Origin: Candidatus Gastranaerophilales bacterium
GTDB taxonomy: Bacteria > Cyanobacteriota > Vampirovibrionia > Gastranaerophilales > Gastranaerophilaceae
Reading direction: 5' to 3'
Assembly: GCA_944322625.1 (NCBI GenBank)
Contig: CALUPN010000002.1
Coordinates: forward strand, 1-55,033
DNA: 55,033 nt
Below, piece after piece: positions 17,071 to 25,302 of the stretch. Below the pieces are notes generated by a model. It did no database searches. It was not told the origin of the DNA and was given only the letters and a program-made list of their open reading frames with translations. The position numbers and the translations under genes were made by a program. Position 1 is the stretch's first letter; each line of letters opens with the position of its first letter.

Positions 17071-19023
17071 TTGACTAATCTGTCGGTTTTATATAAAAAA
17101 ATAATAATTTTTACATTGGTGCTGGGAGCTTTGTTGGCGCCGGCTGTTGCTTATTCTGCCGAGAAGGGAAAAGACAAACTTCCGGCGGTTGATGAACAAT
17201 ATAAAAAAGAGAACAGCGTTGAAGAAGAAGAGGCAGATTATGTTCAGCCGGAAGAAAATAACAGCGATACCGCTTACATCAATGATATTGAAATTTTAGG
17301 TTCAAATATTATTAAACCGGAATATATTTTATCAAAAATGTCACTCCAAAAAGGCGATTTGTATGACAAAGAAGCTATGCAGCAAGATTTGAAAACCATA
17401 TACAGACTTGGTTATTTTACCGAAAGAATGAAAGCTATCCCTGTTAAAAACTCTAACGGTACAATTTCCCTTAAAATAATTCTGGAAGAGAATATTCCGG
17501 TTACTGATTTTACCATTGAAGGTAACACGGTTGTTTCATCGGATGAAATTATGCAGTACCTTTTACCTCTAAAAGGTAAACCGCAAAATATAGCTGCAAT
17601 AAATCAGGCAATGGAACAGATTAATGAATGTTATTATTCAAAAGGGTATATTTTATCAAAAATAGATTCCATTTATGATGATCCGGACGGGACTTTAAAC
17701 CTTAGTATTACCGAAGGTAAGATTAACAAAATTATGATTACAGGAAACGAAAAGACTAAGGAATATATTATTGAGCGTAATATTATGACTGAGCCCGGCA
17801 CGGTTTATAACGAAAATCAGGTTAAGCAGGACTTAGTAAGACTTTACTCCACTCAGGCGTTTAAGGATGTAAATCGTACCATTGAAGTTTCGGAAGATGA
17901 TCCTGACAAATTTGATATTACGATTGAACTAAAAGAACAAAGAACCGCATCCGTTTCTGTAGGCGGAGGCTTGGATTCAGCAACCGGTGCTTTCGGTTCC
18001 GTAGGCATTTCCGATAATAACTTCCGCGGTATGAACCAGAGGGTTTCTTTGACAGGCATGGTCGGTTCCGGTATTTTGATGAGCGATTCTTCAATCAAGA
18101 ACCATATGAACTATCAGGCTGAATTGAGCTTCTTTGAGCCTCATTTTCTGAATGCCGATAATTCTCTTATGAGTAAAATCTATTTCAGAGATTTGGGAAG
18201 TTATCAGATTCCGCTTGCTATTGAAAGAAGAATAGGTATTGAAGGAACCGTTGCTCACAGAATAAAGATGAACAGACATCTTTCATCTACTTTCACGGCA
18301 GGGGTTGAATATATTCACTTAAGTGAAGGTGATGTTAATAACATAACGAATTTGTATCGAATTCATAATCTTGATATAGCAGAACGTGCAAAACAATTGG
18401 ACGGAGGCCTTTTCCTGAGACTGGCTCCGGGGTTGGCATATGATTCAAGAGATTCTGCAATAAATCCGCGTCACGGTGCTCTGGCATCTGTCAGATATGA
18501 AGAAGCTTTTGGACTTGACGGGTTTGGAAAAACAAACGGTCGTTTAACCGGTATGGCTAAAAAATACATTCCGATAGCGAAAAAATCTTCTCTTACGTTT
18601 ACCGGAAGGGGCGGTATTAAGATTCACGGTTCGGACATGCCGGAAGTTATGGCTTATCGTTTAGGCGGACCGTACACAATCAGAGGCTACAAAGTTAACG
18701 GTGTAGGTACAGGTACAGCTTTTATTATGGGGTCGGCAGAACTTGCAACTCCAATTCCGTTTGTCGACAGGTTGAAAGTTAATTTCTTACAGAATTTGAG
18801 ATTAACCTTCTGGGTTGATGCCGGCCGTGTATTTGATCCTACTATTTCAAGTGTTTTATATGACAGACCGATTCAAGCTATTACGGCAGGTATCGGTTTA
18901 AAGATAAATATGCCGGGTATTGGACCTCTATCGGTTGACTATGGTTTCCCGCTTACAAATCCGGGACCGAACGGTTCGCCTAACGGCTACTTTACATTCG
19001 GCGTCGGTGACATGATGTATTAG
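17071..19023 (+). CDS. bamA: Outer membrane assembly factor BamA (Omp85), three-POTRA form
   Basis: BamA folds and inserts beta-barrel proteins into the outer membrane. The 650-residue protein has a signal peptide (about 1-30, ending near AYSA), an acidic linker, three POTRA domains (about 67-145, 146-220, 221-300) and a C-terminal 16-strand barrel. The barrel has the IRGY motif (RLGGPYTIRGYKV), matching the conserved (V/I)RG(F/Y) loop, and ends in an aromatic residue. Three POTRAs rather than five fits cyanobacterial-type Omp85. The start codon is TTG at 17071 with GGAG upstream. skp follows within 40 bases. Confidence 0.92.
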   Translation: MTNLSVLYKKIIIFTLVLGALLAPAVAYSAEKGKDKLPAVDEQYKKENSVEEEEADYVQPEENNSDTAYINDIEILGSNIIKPEYILSKMSLQKGDLYDKEAMQQDLKTIYRLGYFTERMKAIPVKNSNGTISLKIILEENIPVTDFTIEGNTVVSSDEIMQYLLPLKGKPQNIAAINQAMEQINECYYSKGYILSKIDSIYDDPDGTLNLSITEGKINKIMITGNEKTKEYIIERNIMTEPGTVYNENQVKQDLVRLYSTQAFKDVNRTIEVSEDDPDKFDITIELKEQRTASVSVGGGLDSATGAFGSVGISDNNFRGMNQRVSLTGMVGSGILMSDSSIKNHMNYQAELSFFEPHFLNADNSLMSKIYFRDLGSYQIPLAIERRIGIEGTVAHRIKMNRHLSSTFTAGVEYIHLSEGDVNNITNLYRIHNLDIAERAKQLDGGLFLRLAPGLAYDSRDSAINPRHGALASVRYEEAFGLDGFGKTNGRLTGMAKKYIPIAKKSSLTFTGRGGIKIHGSDMPEVMAYRLGGPYTIRGYKVNGVGTGTAFIMGSAELATPIPFVDRLKVNFLQNLRLTFWVDAGRVFDPTISSVLYDRPIQAITAGIGLKINMPGIGPLSVDYGFPLTNPGPNGSPNGYFTFGVGDMMY

Positions 19024-19062
19024 TGAAAATATAGTGTATAATATAAATATAGGAGGATTTGT

Positions 19063-19512
19063 ATGAAGAATTTTAAATTAGGCTTAGCAATATTGGCAAT
19101 TGCAGCTTGTACGGGAATGGCTAATGCCGGCGGTGTCGGATATATTGATTATGCAAAAGTAATTGATAATTATGATTATGCAAAACAGGTAACTAAAGAG
19201 GTCGATGCAAAAGGCTTAGAGATGCAGCAGTTTCTCGTTGATAAAGAAAAAGAGTATAAGTCTCTGGACACTCCTTTAAAGAAACAGACATTCGAAGCGA
19301 AGACTGCTCAAGAGTTTAAAGCAAAACAAGATGCGTATGTCTCTTTGAAAAATAAAAGAGAACAGGAAGTTTATACAAAAATCAAAGATGCCGCAAAGGC
19401 TGTTATGGTGGAACAAAAGCTTGACGCCATTATGGATGTAAGAGCCGTATTTATAGGCGGTGTTGATATTTCTGACAGTGTTATTGCAAAACTGAAAGGT
19501 GCTAAAAAATAA
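19063..19512 (+). CDS. skp: OmpH/Skp-family periplasmic chaperone
   Basis: A 149-residue protein with signal peptide (about 1-22, ANA cleavage), then the typical VGYIDYAKVIDNYDYAK segment and a long charged helical hairpin. Skp escorts unfolded outer-membrane proteins through the periplasm to BamA, encoded just upstream. It ends with a beta segment (DVRAVFIGGVDISD) as in the family. The ribosome site is AGGAGG. The stop overlaps the start of the next gene as TAATG. Confidence 0.9.
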   Translation: MKNFKLGLAILAIAACTGMANAGGVGYIDYAKVIDNYDYAKQVTKEVDAKGLEMQQFLVDKEKEYKSLDTPLKKQTFEAKTAQEFKAKQDAYVSLKNKREQEVYTKIKDAAKAVMVEQKLDAIMDVRAVFIGGVDISDSVIAKLKGAKK

Positions 19513-20843
19513 TGGACTTTATAAGTCTGATTGAAAAGAAAAAGCAGGGGAAGGCTCATTCTAAGGAAGAAATTTGTTTCATTGTAAAATCTCTTATGGA
19601 AGAAAAAGTTTATGATTCACAAATTTCTTCCTGGTTGATGGCTGTTTATTTTCAGGGATTAACCGAAGATGAAACAGCATATTTAACTGAAGCTTTGGCA
19701 GCTTCCGGAATTACAATTGATTTTGGCGAACTCGGACGTCTTGTTGTTGATAAACATTCAACCGGCGGAGTCGGAGATAAGGTTACAATAACACTTATTC
19801 CTCTGCTGGCAGCGGCAGGAATCCCCGTTGCAAAACTTGCAGACCGAGGACTTGGGCATGCGGCCGGTACAGTTGACAAACTTGAATCAATACCGGATTT
19901 GAACACTAATTTGTCCGTTCAGGAAATTGTAAATCAAGTAAAAAACATAAATGCCGTTATAGCTTCTCAGGCAGAAGAACTTGCTCCGGCTGATAAAAAA
20001 TTATATGCACTCCGTAATACAACGGCTACATATGACAGTGATGTACTGCTGGCCTCTTCAATCATTTCAAAAAAAATAGCTTCAGGAGCTAATAATATAA
20101 TACTAGATGTTAAGTATGGTTCGGGAGCATTTATGAAAACACCGGAGGATGCGGTGCAATTGTCAAAACTAATGGTTAGGATAGGGAAAAAACTGGATAA
20201 GTCAGTTACTGCTGTTGTAACTTCGATGGAAGAGCCTCTGGGACGCGCTATCGGGAATTCTTTGGAAGTTATTGAAGCTATCGAATTTTTAAAAGGTAAA
20301 ATTGAAAGCGGGGATTTAGCGGATTTAACATATTATTTTGCAGTGACGGTTCTTTTAAATATGGATATATATGATGACAAGGCGGAAGCGGAGCGGTATT
20401 TACGTAACCTTGTTCATTCAGGTCAAGCTCTTGCAAAATTCAGAGAACTTATAATAGCGCAAAGAGGAAATACGGAAGTTCTTGAAAATTATGATAAGTT
20501 CGAGTTGCCTGCTTTTAAGGTTGAATGTGAATCTAAAAAAAGCGGGTATGTACAATATATAAATGCGTATAATATAGCACGGGCCGTTAAGATTTTAGGT
20601 GCCGGTCGGGAAAACAGTTCGGCTCCGATAGATTTGAGCGTGGGCATTTATCTCAATAAAAAGAGCGGTGAATATGTAAATAAGGGTGAAATCCTTTATA
20701 CTATATATTCAAATAATGAAGATAAAACTAAAATTGCTCAGAAATATTGTGATGAAGCTTTTTCAATAAATGACAGTAAACCGTGTCATAAAAATCTTGT
20801 ATATGCCGTAATCGGAACAAAAAATGAGGAAGAAGATGTTTAA
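19512..20843 (+). CDS. pdp: Pyrimidine-nucleoside (thymidine) phosphorylase
   Basis: It cleaves thymidine or uridine to base plus pentose-1-phosphate. The 443-residue protein contains the glycosyltransferase family 3 signature near residues 80-90 (DKHSTGGVGDK), DRGLGHAAGTVDKLES and KLYALRNTTATYDS. Length matches the Pdp/DeoA family. It is coupled to skp by a one-base overlap, an unexpected partner that suggests a lineage-specific operon. It overlaps the following FlhA-like gene by eight bases. Confidence 0.93.
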   Translation: MDFISLIEKKKQGKAHSKEEICFIVKSLMEEKVYDSQISSWLMAVYFQGLTEDETAYLTEALAASGITIDFGELGRLVVDKHSTGGVGDKVTITLIPLLAAAGIPVAKLADRGLGHAAGTVDKLESIPDLNTNLSVQEIVNQVKNINAVIASQAEELAPADKKLYALRNTTATYDSDVLLASSIISKKIASGANNIILDVKYGSGAFMKTPEDAVQLSKLMVRIGKKLDKSVTAVVTSMEEPLGRAIGNSLEVIEAIEFLKGKIESGDLADLTYYFAVTVLLNMDIYDDKAEAERYLRNLVHSGQALAKFRELIIAQRGNTEVLENYDKFELPAFKVECESKKSGYVQYINAYNIARAVKILGAGRENSSAPIDLSVGIYLNKKSGEYVNKGEILYTIYSNNEDKTKIAQKYCDEAFSINDSKPCHKNLVYAVIGTKNEEEDV

Positions 20844-22302
20844 TAAAAAGATGCAGTATGTTATAAAATCGGTTCCCACAGACGATAAGCAGGCTTTAGA
20901 GAATTTGTTGAATGAAATGTCTGATGCCGGCTGGGATTTGTATACGATGCATGAAGTTGAAACCGATGAAGCATATGATTTTAACTGTATTTTTATGCGC
21001 GAAAAACAGGAGGAAGAAGCTCCTGATTTAGATGATATTGTAAATATTACAAGTTTTAAATATCGAATGGAAAAAATGCTTGCGGCTCCTTCCAGTCCTT
21101 ATATATCATGTAAAGAAATTCAATTGAAGATTTCAAATCAAAAAGAACGGATTAGAAAAATTAAGTCCCAGCTAGAAAGTGATAATCTTTCTCCTGACAG
21201 AAAAAAACAGTTAAATAATCAGATGTCTGATGAATTAAAACAACTTGATAGCCTTAAACAGGCCCTTGTTAATGAAATTTCGCCGGAGACGATGTATGAT
21301 TCTATTAAAGAAGAGAAGTTTGTTGTGAATCTTTCGGAAGAAATTATAGAAGTTATTTCAATGGAGGCAAATGATAACTTGCTTTCCGAAACGGTAAAAG
21401 TAAGGCAGGAGCTTACTGATAGTTTAGGATATGTGATTCCCCATATTCACTTTCATAACAGCGATGAGCTAATGCAAAACGAGTTCAGTATAAAAATTCA
21501 TGATATAGAAGTCTTTAGAACTGTTGTTTTCCCTGAGTGCAGAGCTTTTTATAAAGAGGATTTAAAAGGGTATAAAGTCTCTCCGGAAGACATTACTCTT
21601 ACAGATGAAATAACAGGTAAAAAACTTATATGGATAGCAGAGGATAAAGTTAAAGACTTTTGGGTGAGGGGACTTAGTGCTTCGGAATATATAGGAGAAG
21701 CTGTCAAATATATTGCTGTAAGAGAAGTATCAGACATTATGGACTATAATGATATAAATAAATATGTTGAAAAAGTTATAGAGACAAATTCTTTCCTTGT
21801 AGATAATATAATTCCCGATTTTATAACGGCATCGGATTTAAAATATTTGTTAACCTGTTTAATCAGAGAGCGTGTGTCTGTTAAAAATATTGTTTATATT
21901 TTTGAAAAGATTAATGATTATGCGAATGAACCGACAAAAGAAGATTTGCTTGATAAAGTAAGGCTTGCGCTGTCTAAACATATTATAAAAGATTTGGCAG
22001 CTTCAGGAGAAGTAAAAGTCATTGAGTTTGCTGATGAAACGCTTGATAAGATTAATTCCTTTTTTAAAGAGGATGAGGATGAAGCTATTATAAGAATTGA
22101 TGCAAGTGATGTACAAGATATTGTAAACAAGGTTTTAAAATTTACAAAGTTAAAAAAGATAACGAATCCTATACTTGTTGCTCCTCTGGATTTGCGGCAT
22201 ATGGTTTTTGTAATTTTATCGGAATTCGTTCAAAATCTTACGGTTCTGGCCTATGAGGAACTTGTAAGTGATAATAATATTAAATTTATCGGGAAAGTTT
22301 AA
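20836..22302 (+). CDS. Soluble protein with FlhA/type III export gate cytoplasmic domain, no membrane domain
   Basis: About 488 residues. Residues about 5-60 resemble small DUF4177-type domains (LLNEMSDAGWDLYTM). Residues about 85-130 are a coiled coil. From about 150 to the end the protein follows the cytoplasmic domain of FlhA/InvA-family export gates: RQELTDSLGYVIPHI, NEFSIKIHDIEVFR, a gapped AVREVSDIMDY...NSFLVDNIIPDFI region, LLTCLIRERVSVKNIVYIFE, and a last part ending ILVAPLDLRHMVFVILSEFV. The eight-helix FlhA membrane domain is absent. No flagellar or secretion gene is in the window. FlhA-C forms a ring that docks chaperone-substrate complexes; here the role is unknown. ATG 20836 is preferred for its AGGAAG site; 20824 is the alternative. 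Confidence 0.8.
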   Translation: MFNKKMQYVIKSVPTDDKQALENLLNEMSDAGWDLYTMHEVETDEAYDFNCIFMREKQEEEAPDLDDIVNITSFKYRMEKMLAAPSSPYISCKEIQLKISNQKERIRKIKSQLESDNLSPDRKKQLNNQMSDELKQLDSLKQALVNEISPETMYDSIKEEKFVVNLSEEIIEVISMEANDNLLSETVKVRQELTDSLGYVIPHIHFHNSDELMQNEFSIKIHDIEVFRTVVFPECRAFYKEDLKGYKVSPEDITLTDEITGKKLIWIAEDKVKDFWVRGLSASEYIGEAVKYIAVREVSDIMDYNDINKYVEKVIETNSFLVDNIIPDFITASDLKYLLTCLIRERVSVKNIVYIFEKINDYANEPTKEDLLDKVRLALSKHIIKDLAASGEVKVIEFADETLDKINSFFKEDEDEAIIRIDASDVQDIVNKVLKFTKLKKITNPILVAPLDLRHMVFVILSEFVQNLTVLAYEELVSDNNIKFIGKV

Positions 22303-22322
22303 AAAAATCTTTTTCGGACATT

Positions 22323-22395
22323 ATATAGGTAGAAAGGCTTAAGCCAAGTGGTTAGAGTGCTAACTGATTACTATGGTTAAGCTTGTTATCTATAT
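22323..22395. other. Imperfect inverted repeat upstream of the tyrosine recombinase
   Basis: The left arm 22323-22345 (ATATAGGTA...GGCTTAAGCC) and right arm 22375-22395 (GGTTAAGCTTG...CTATAT) pair over about 20 positions with a few mismatches. Inside lies a second small hairpin, GTTAG-agtg-CTAAC. It ends about 20 bases before the recombinase start. It could be a recombination site, an operator, or a leader RNA. It is not a complete tRNA, because the T arm is missing. Confidence 0.45.
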
Positions 22396-22417
22396 AGTAA
22401 AGAAAGGAACAAAAAGG

Positions 22418-22960
22418 ATGAACATTGTAGACCCGATAAGACAAAAAGAGTACATAAATGCCGTAAAAAGAGTTTTGCGGGAAACCGGTACAAGAAATTT
22501 ACTTTTATTTTTACTGGGAATAAATACGGGACTGAGAGTTTCGGATTTATTATCTTTGCGTGTAAAGGACGTTAAAGACAAAGACTCTGTGCAGATTAGA
22601 GAAAAGAAAACAAGAAAAACAAAAAAGTTTCTTATTCCAAAGGAAATCAGAGCTTTTATCAGTGAATATGTTGACAGGAAGCCAATGAACAGATATTTGT
22701 TTAAGAGCCGTAAGTCAAATAAGCCGATTTCAAGAGTTCAAGCTTACCGAATTATTAAAGAAGCCTGTGAAATTCTTGGTCTTGCTCATACGGGAACGCA
22801 TTCATTAAGAAAGACTTTTGGTTATCATTTTTATAAACAAACAAAAGATATCGCACTTTTGCAGAAAATTTTGAACCATTCTTCTCAGGATATTACTTTA
22901 AGGTATATTGGTGTAACGCAGGAAATTATAGAAGATAATTTAAAAATGTTCGCTCTTTGA
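22418..22960 (+). CDS. Small tyrosine recombinase (catalytic domain only)
   Basis: A 180-residue site-specific recombinase consisting of the catalytic domain without an arm-binding or full core-binding domain, similar in size to FimB-type invertases. The active residues are visible: R40 (INTGLRVSD), a Lys in the KKTRKTKK hairpin, H128 and R131 (THSLRKTFG), H154 (ILNHSS) and the nucleophile Y163 (LRYIGV). It closely resembles the small integrases common in Firmicutes, so transfer is possible. The start at 22418 (MNIVDPIRQ) is where homology begins; an earlier in-frame ATG at 22373 would translate the inverted repeat. A terminator follows. Confidence 0.88.
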   Translation: MNIVDPIRQKEYINAVKRVLRETGTRNLLLFLLGINTGLRVSDLLSLRVKDVKDKDSVQIREKKTRKTKKFLIPKEIRAFISEYVDRKPMNRYLFKSRKSNKPISRVQAYRIIKEACEILGLAHTGTHSLRKTFGYHFYKQTKDIALLQKILNHSSQDITLRYIGVTQEIIEDNLKMFAL

Positions 22961-22964
22961 TAAG

Positions 22965-22997
22965 AAACTTGTCTGTATATAATGTACAGACAAGTTT
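22965..22997 (+). terminator. Hairpin terminator after the recombinase
   Basis: AAACTTGTCTGTA and TACAGACAAGTTT form a perfect 13-bp stem with a seven-base loop, directly after the stop codon. The T run is short, so it may instead be a stable structural end of the recombinase unit. Confidence 0.7.
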
Positions 22998-23050
22998 ATA
23001 TTCATCTGCAATAAGCTTGATTTTCTGTAAGAATTTATTAAAATATTTGT

Positions 23051-23650
23051 ATGTTACGTAAGATTTTACTATGTTTAGTTTTGATGTCCATATTTATGCC
23101 TGTATATGCGGAACAACCTGATAACGGCGGTCATGCCGGAACTCCTCCCGGTTTTTATGAAGATATAGATCCGGCAACGCTTGAAGAGGAAGAAAACGAT
23201 ATCCCCGGCGCGGCAGAGTCGGATGAGGGGGGCTATCAGGAATATTCCGAAACAGAAGATGTTGTTATTCCGCCGCAAAAGACGAAATCAACTAAGGATT
23301 ATGCGCAAATATACAATTCTTTGGAGGTTCCGACATTTTCGTATTTGCACAATATTGACCCGGAACAGTATTATGATCTTAAAGATGCTACTTGGTCTGT
23401 TTATCCTTTATTACGTCTGAATTCTCCTATATATTTTAAATCTGTAACTGTAGAGCCGGGCTATTATCTTTTAACTCCGCGTGAACACGAGGGTAAGTGG
23501 TTTATGCTGTTTAAACAAAACGGTCTTGTAAAGTACATAATTCCTGTATATGAAAGAGATTATACTCCGGAAATGTTCTATGATGAGCATATTCCCAAGC
23601 CGAAATATACTTTTGCGCAAAAAATACATATGGGGTTTTGGATTTTATAG
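23051..23650 (+). CDS. Hypothetical exported protein, probably frameshifted near its C-terminus
   Basis: A 199-residue protein with a signal peptide (about 1-20, PVYA cleavage) and an acidic, Pro/Glu-rich linker. A Tyr-rich C-terminal domain follows (KSVTVEPGYYLLTPREHEG, KYIIPVYERD). The frame ends at TAG right after MGFWIL, but the coding pattern continues in the next frame to 23790. The original protein was therefore probably about 50 residues longer. The cause would be loss of one G in the GGGG run near 23632-23636, or a sequencing error. Function unknown; the envelope or surface location is inferred from the signal peptide. Confidence 0.65.
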   Translation: MLRKILLCLVLMSIFMPVYAEQPDNGGHAGTPPGFYEDIDPATLEEEENDIPGAAESDEGGYQEYSETEDVVIPPQKTKSTKDYAQIYNSLEVPTFSYLHNIDPEQYYDLKDATWSVYPLLRLNSPIYFKSVTVEPGYYLLTPREHEGKWFMLFKQNGLVKYIIPVYERDYTPEMFYDEHIPKPKYTFAQKIHMGFWIL

Positions 23651-23790
23651 GCAATTTAAAAAGTACAAAGAGGAAAACTCCTGTACAGACATACCTTGAA
23701 GTTAATGATTTAGAGAATTATTTTGTATCAATTGTAATTTATTACGGTGCGCATAAATATTATACAATTTTCAGAACTATCAGACTTTAA
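23637..23790 (+). pseudogene. Out-of-frame C-terminal continuation of the exported protein
   Basis: After the G run the reading frame shifted by one base is open for about 50 codons and reads like protein (LDFIGNLKSTKRKTPVQTYL and then NYFVSIVIYYGAHKYYTIF) before TAA at 23788-23790. Its Tyr-rich composition matches the upstream domain. There is no start codon or ribosome site of its own. Confidence 0.55.
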
Positions 23791-23857
23791 TTTCGAAAAT
23801 AGAAAGTTTTCGGATAAAAAGTCTTTATGTTAAAATATCCGTGGAGGATAATAAGGT

Positions 23858-24367
23858 ATGAAAATAAAAGAAATTGCACCTTCGTCTTTGGAGAATGTAA
23901 AAACAATATTGACAAAGATGAATGCAAAAACAAAATATGCGGATAACGGTTATGTGTATGCATCAAATGTTGTAGACAAAATTTCTATTGCGGATAAGGC
24001 AGAGTTCATTAACGGAAGGAAATTTATAAGCAGAGTCCCAAGCGGTTTTGGCGCTCAAAGTGAATCCAGGCTTAAAATCGGTAATACAGAACTTACAATA
24101 GACAATGAATCCGGAAAAATCGTTGAATATAGTAAATCGTTTTTCAAATCGTGGAATAAAGTTTTCAAAGAAATTGATAAATATCTGGATATGTTTTCAA
24201 AGAACTTTGATAATGCACTTATTGTAAGACAACATAATCATTCTGAGCTGGGCTTTACCGCAAAAGGGGTTGATGAAGTTGAGAAGGTGCATAAAAATGT
24301 CAATAACGGCTCTGTAAAAGATTTTATTTCCTGTTTTCATTTCAATTTTTATAATTGTACAAAATAA
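23858..24367 (+). CDS. Hypothetical protein
   Basis: A 169-residue soluble protein with no recognised family. It begins MKIKEIAPSSLENVKT, followed by a basic N-terminal half and a helical middle (SFFKSWNKVFKEIDKYLDMF). GFTAKG occurs late in the chain. It ends in a Phe/His/Cys-rich tail, FHFNFYNCTK. The start is preceded by GTGGAGGATAATAAGG. It stands alone between the frameshifted gene and an AT-rich promoter region. Confidence 0.6.
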   Translation: MKIKEIAPSSLENVKTILTKMNAKTKYADNGYVYASNVVDKISIADKAEFINGRKFISRVPSGFGAQSESRLKIGNTELTIDNESGKIVEYSKSFFKSWNKVFKEIDKYLDMFSKNFDNALIVRQHNHSELGFTAKGVDEVEKVHKNVNNGSVKDFISCFHFNFYNCTK

Positions 24368-24565
24368 CTTCTTATTTTTTCATTATAAACATTTGTAATT
24401 ACAGCTTAAAACAATGTGTTTTATTGTGTAGATTTGTAAAAAAATTGAAAAATATTTTAAATTTCGTTACAATTCTTAATAAAAGACAAGAAAAAAGGCA
24501 ATTTTTTTATAGTTAAATACTTTATATATACATAAGAGATATTTAATTATAAAGAGAGGCGAAAA

Positions 24566-24751
24566 ATGACGACAGAACAAAGAAAAAGATTTACAGTAAT
24601 TACAAATCATGAGTTGGAACATAAAGAGAAAGAAAAAAGCAGGTTATATCAGACAAATCCTTTAAAAGATCCGATAAAGGAAAAGTTAATGAAATTTGTA
24701 AATAATGAAGCCGGTAAAAAGTTTAGCGTAGAGGATTTGCTAAAATGGTGA
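24566..24751 (+). CDS. Small hypothetical protein (61 aa)
   Basis: A charged, helix-rich small protein, MTTEQRKRFTVITNHELEHK at its start and FSVEDLLKW at its end. The ribosome site AAAGAGAGG is strong and well spaced, and an AT-rich promoter-like stretch precedes it. It lies 44 bases before the next unknown gene and is probably co-transcribed with it and prmC. Function unknown. Confidence 0.6.
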   Translation: MTTEQRKRFTVITNHELEHKEKEKSRLYQTNPLKDPIKEKLMKFVNNEAGKKFSVEDLLKW

Positions 24752-24795
24752 CTCCGGGAGCATGAGCGGAAAAAGGAAAGAGGAACTTGGTTTAA

Positions 24796-25302
24796 ATGTA
24801 CCGAATTAAAAACAGAATTTACCCCGCTTTTGATAAAACACAAAAGAGCGGGGTTTGTAATTATCTAAGGGCGTTGGTGAAACAGAATTTAGGTTTGTCA
24901 TCTCGAGGTATTTTGGATAAATTTCTTGAAGATGAGAAATATTATCTGGAGCTTAATGCATCAAGATTTCCGTTTTTAGCTGATTATATAGATGATGCGG
25001 AATTTTTACGTGATACGGAAGATTATATAAAAGAATGTATTAAATATTATGAATATAAAGAATTGCAAAGACCTATAATAGAGGCAAATAAAGAATTCGA
25101 AAAGAAGAAACGTAAATTTTTACAGGAAGTTAAAATGTCAAAAGAAAAACCTACGAAAAAACAGCTTTACTATTATGACAGGTTGTGTAAAAAATATTCT
25201 GTAGAGAAAAAAAACACGGAAGTGTTGTCTAAATTAGATTTAAGAAATGAAATAGAGAGTATATTGAATGAACATTCAGATGATTACAAAATTATTGACT
25301 GA
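24796..25302 (+). CDS. Hypothetical protein upstream of prmC
   Basis: A 168-residue basic protein with no recognised family. The first 50 residues include NYLRALVKQNLGLSSRG; the rest is charged helix (EANKEFEKKKRKFLQEVKMS). TKKQLYYYDRLCKKYSVEKK near the end looks like a small helical module. It overlaps the prmC start by 35 bases, so the two are translationally linked. The ribosome site AAAGAGGAAC is 10 or more bases before the ATG. Confidence 0.65.
   Translation: MYRIKNRIYPAFDKTQKSGVCNYLRALVKQNLGLSSRGILDKFLEDEKYYLELNASRFPFLADYIDDAEFLRDTEDYIKECIKYYEYKELQRPIIEANKEFEKKKRKFLQEVKMSKEKPTKKQLYYYDRLCKKYSVEKKNTEVLSKLDLRNEIESILNEHSDDYKIID

Noticed and set aside
22323-22395. Possible tRNA gene (D-arm and anticodon-arm-like sequence, 73 bases)
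   Set aside because: No T arm or proper acceptor, and the anticodon stem needs G-U pairs; better described as an inverted repeat upstream of the recombinase.
22323-22960. Integron (attC plus IntI)
   Set aside because: The recombinase lacks the integron integrase extra domain and full N-terminal domain, and the repeat does not fit the attC R and L boxes.
23625-23650. Programmed -1 frameshift as the main explanation for the broken exported gene
   Set aside because: GGGGTTTT is a weak slippery match and no downstream pseudoknot was evident; a one-base loss is simpler.
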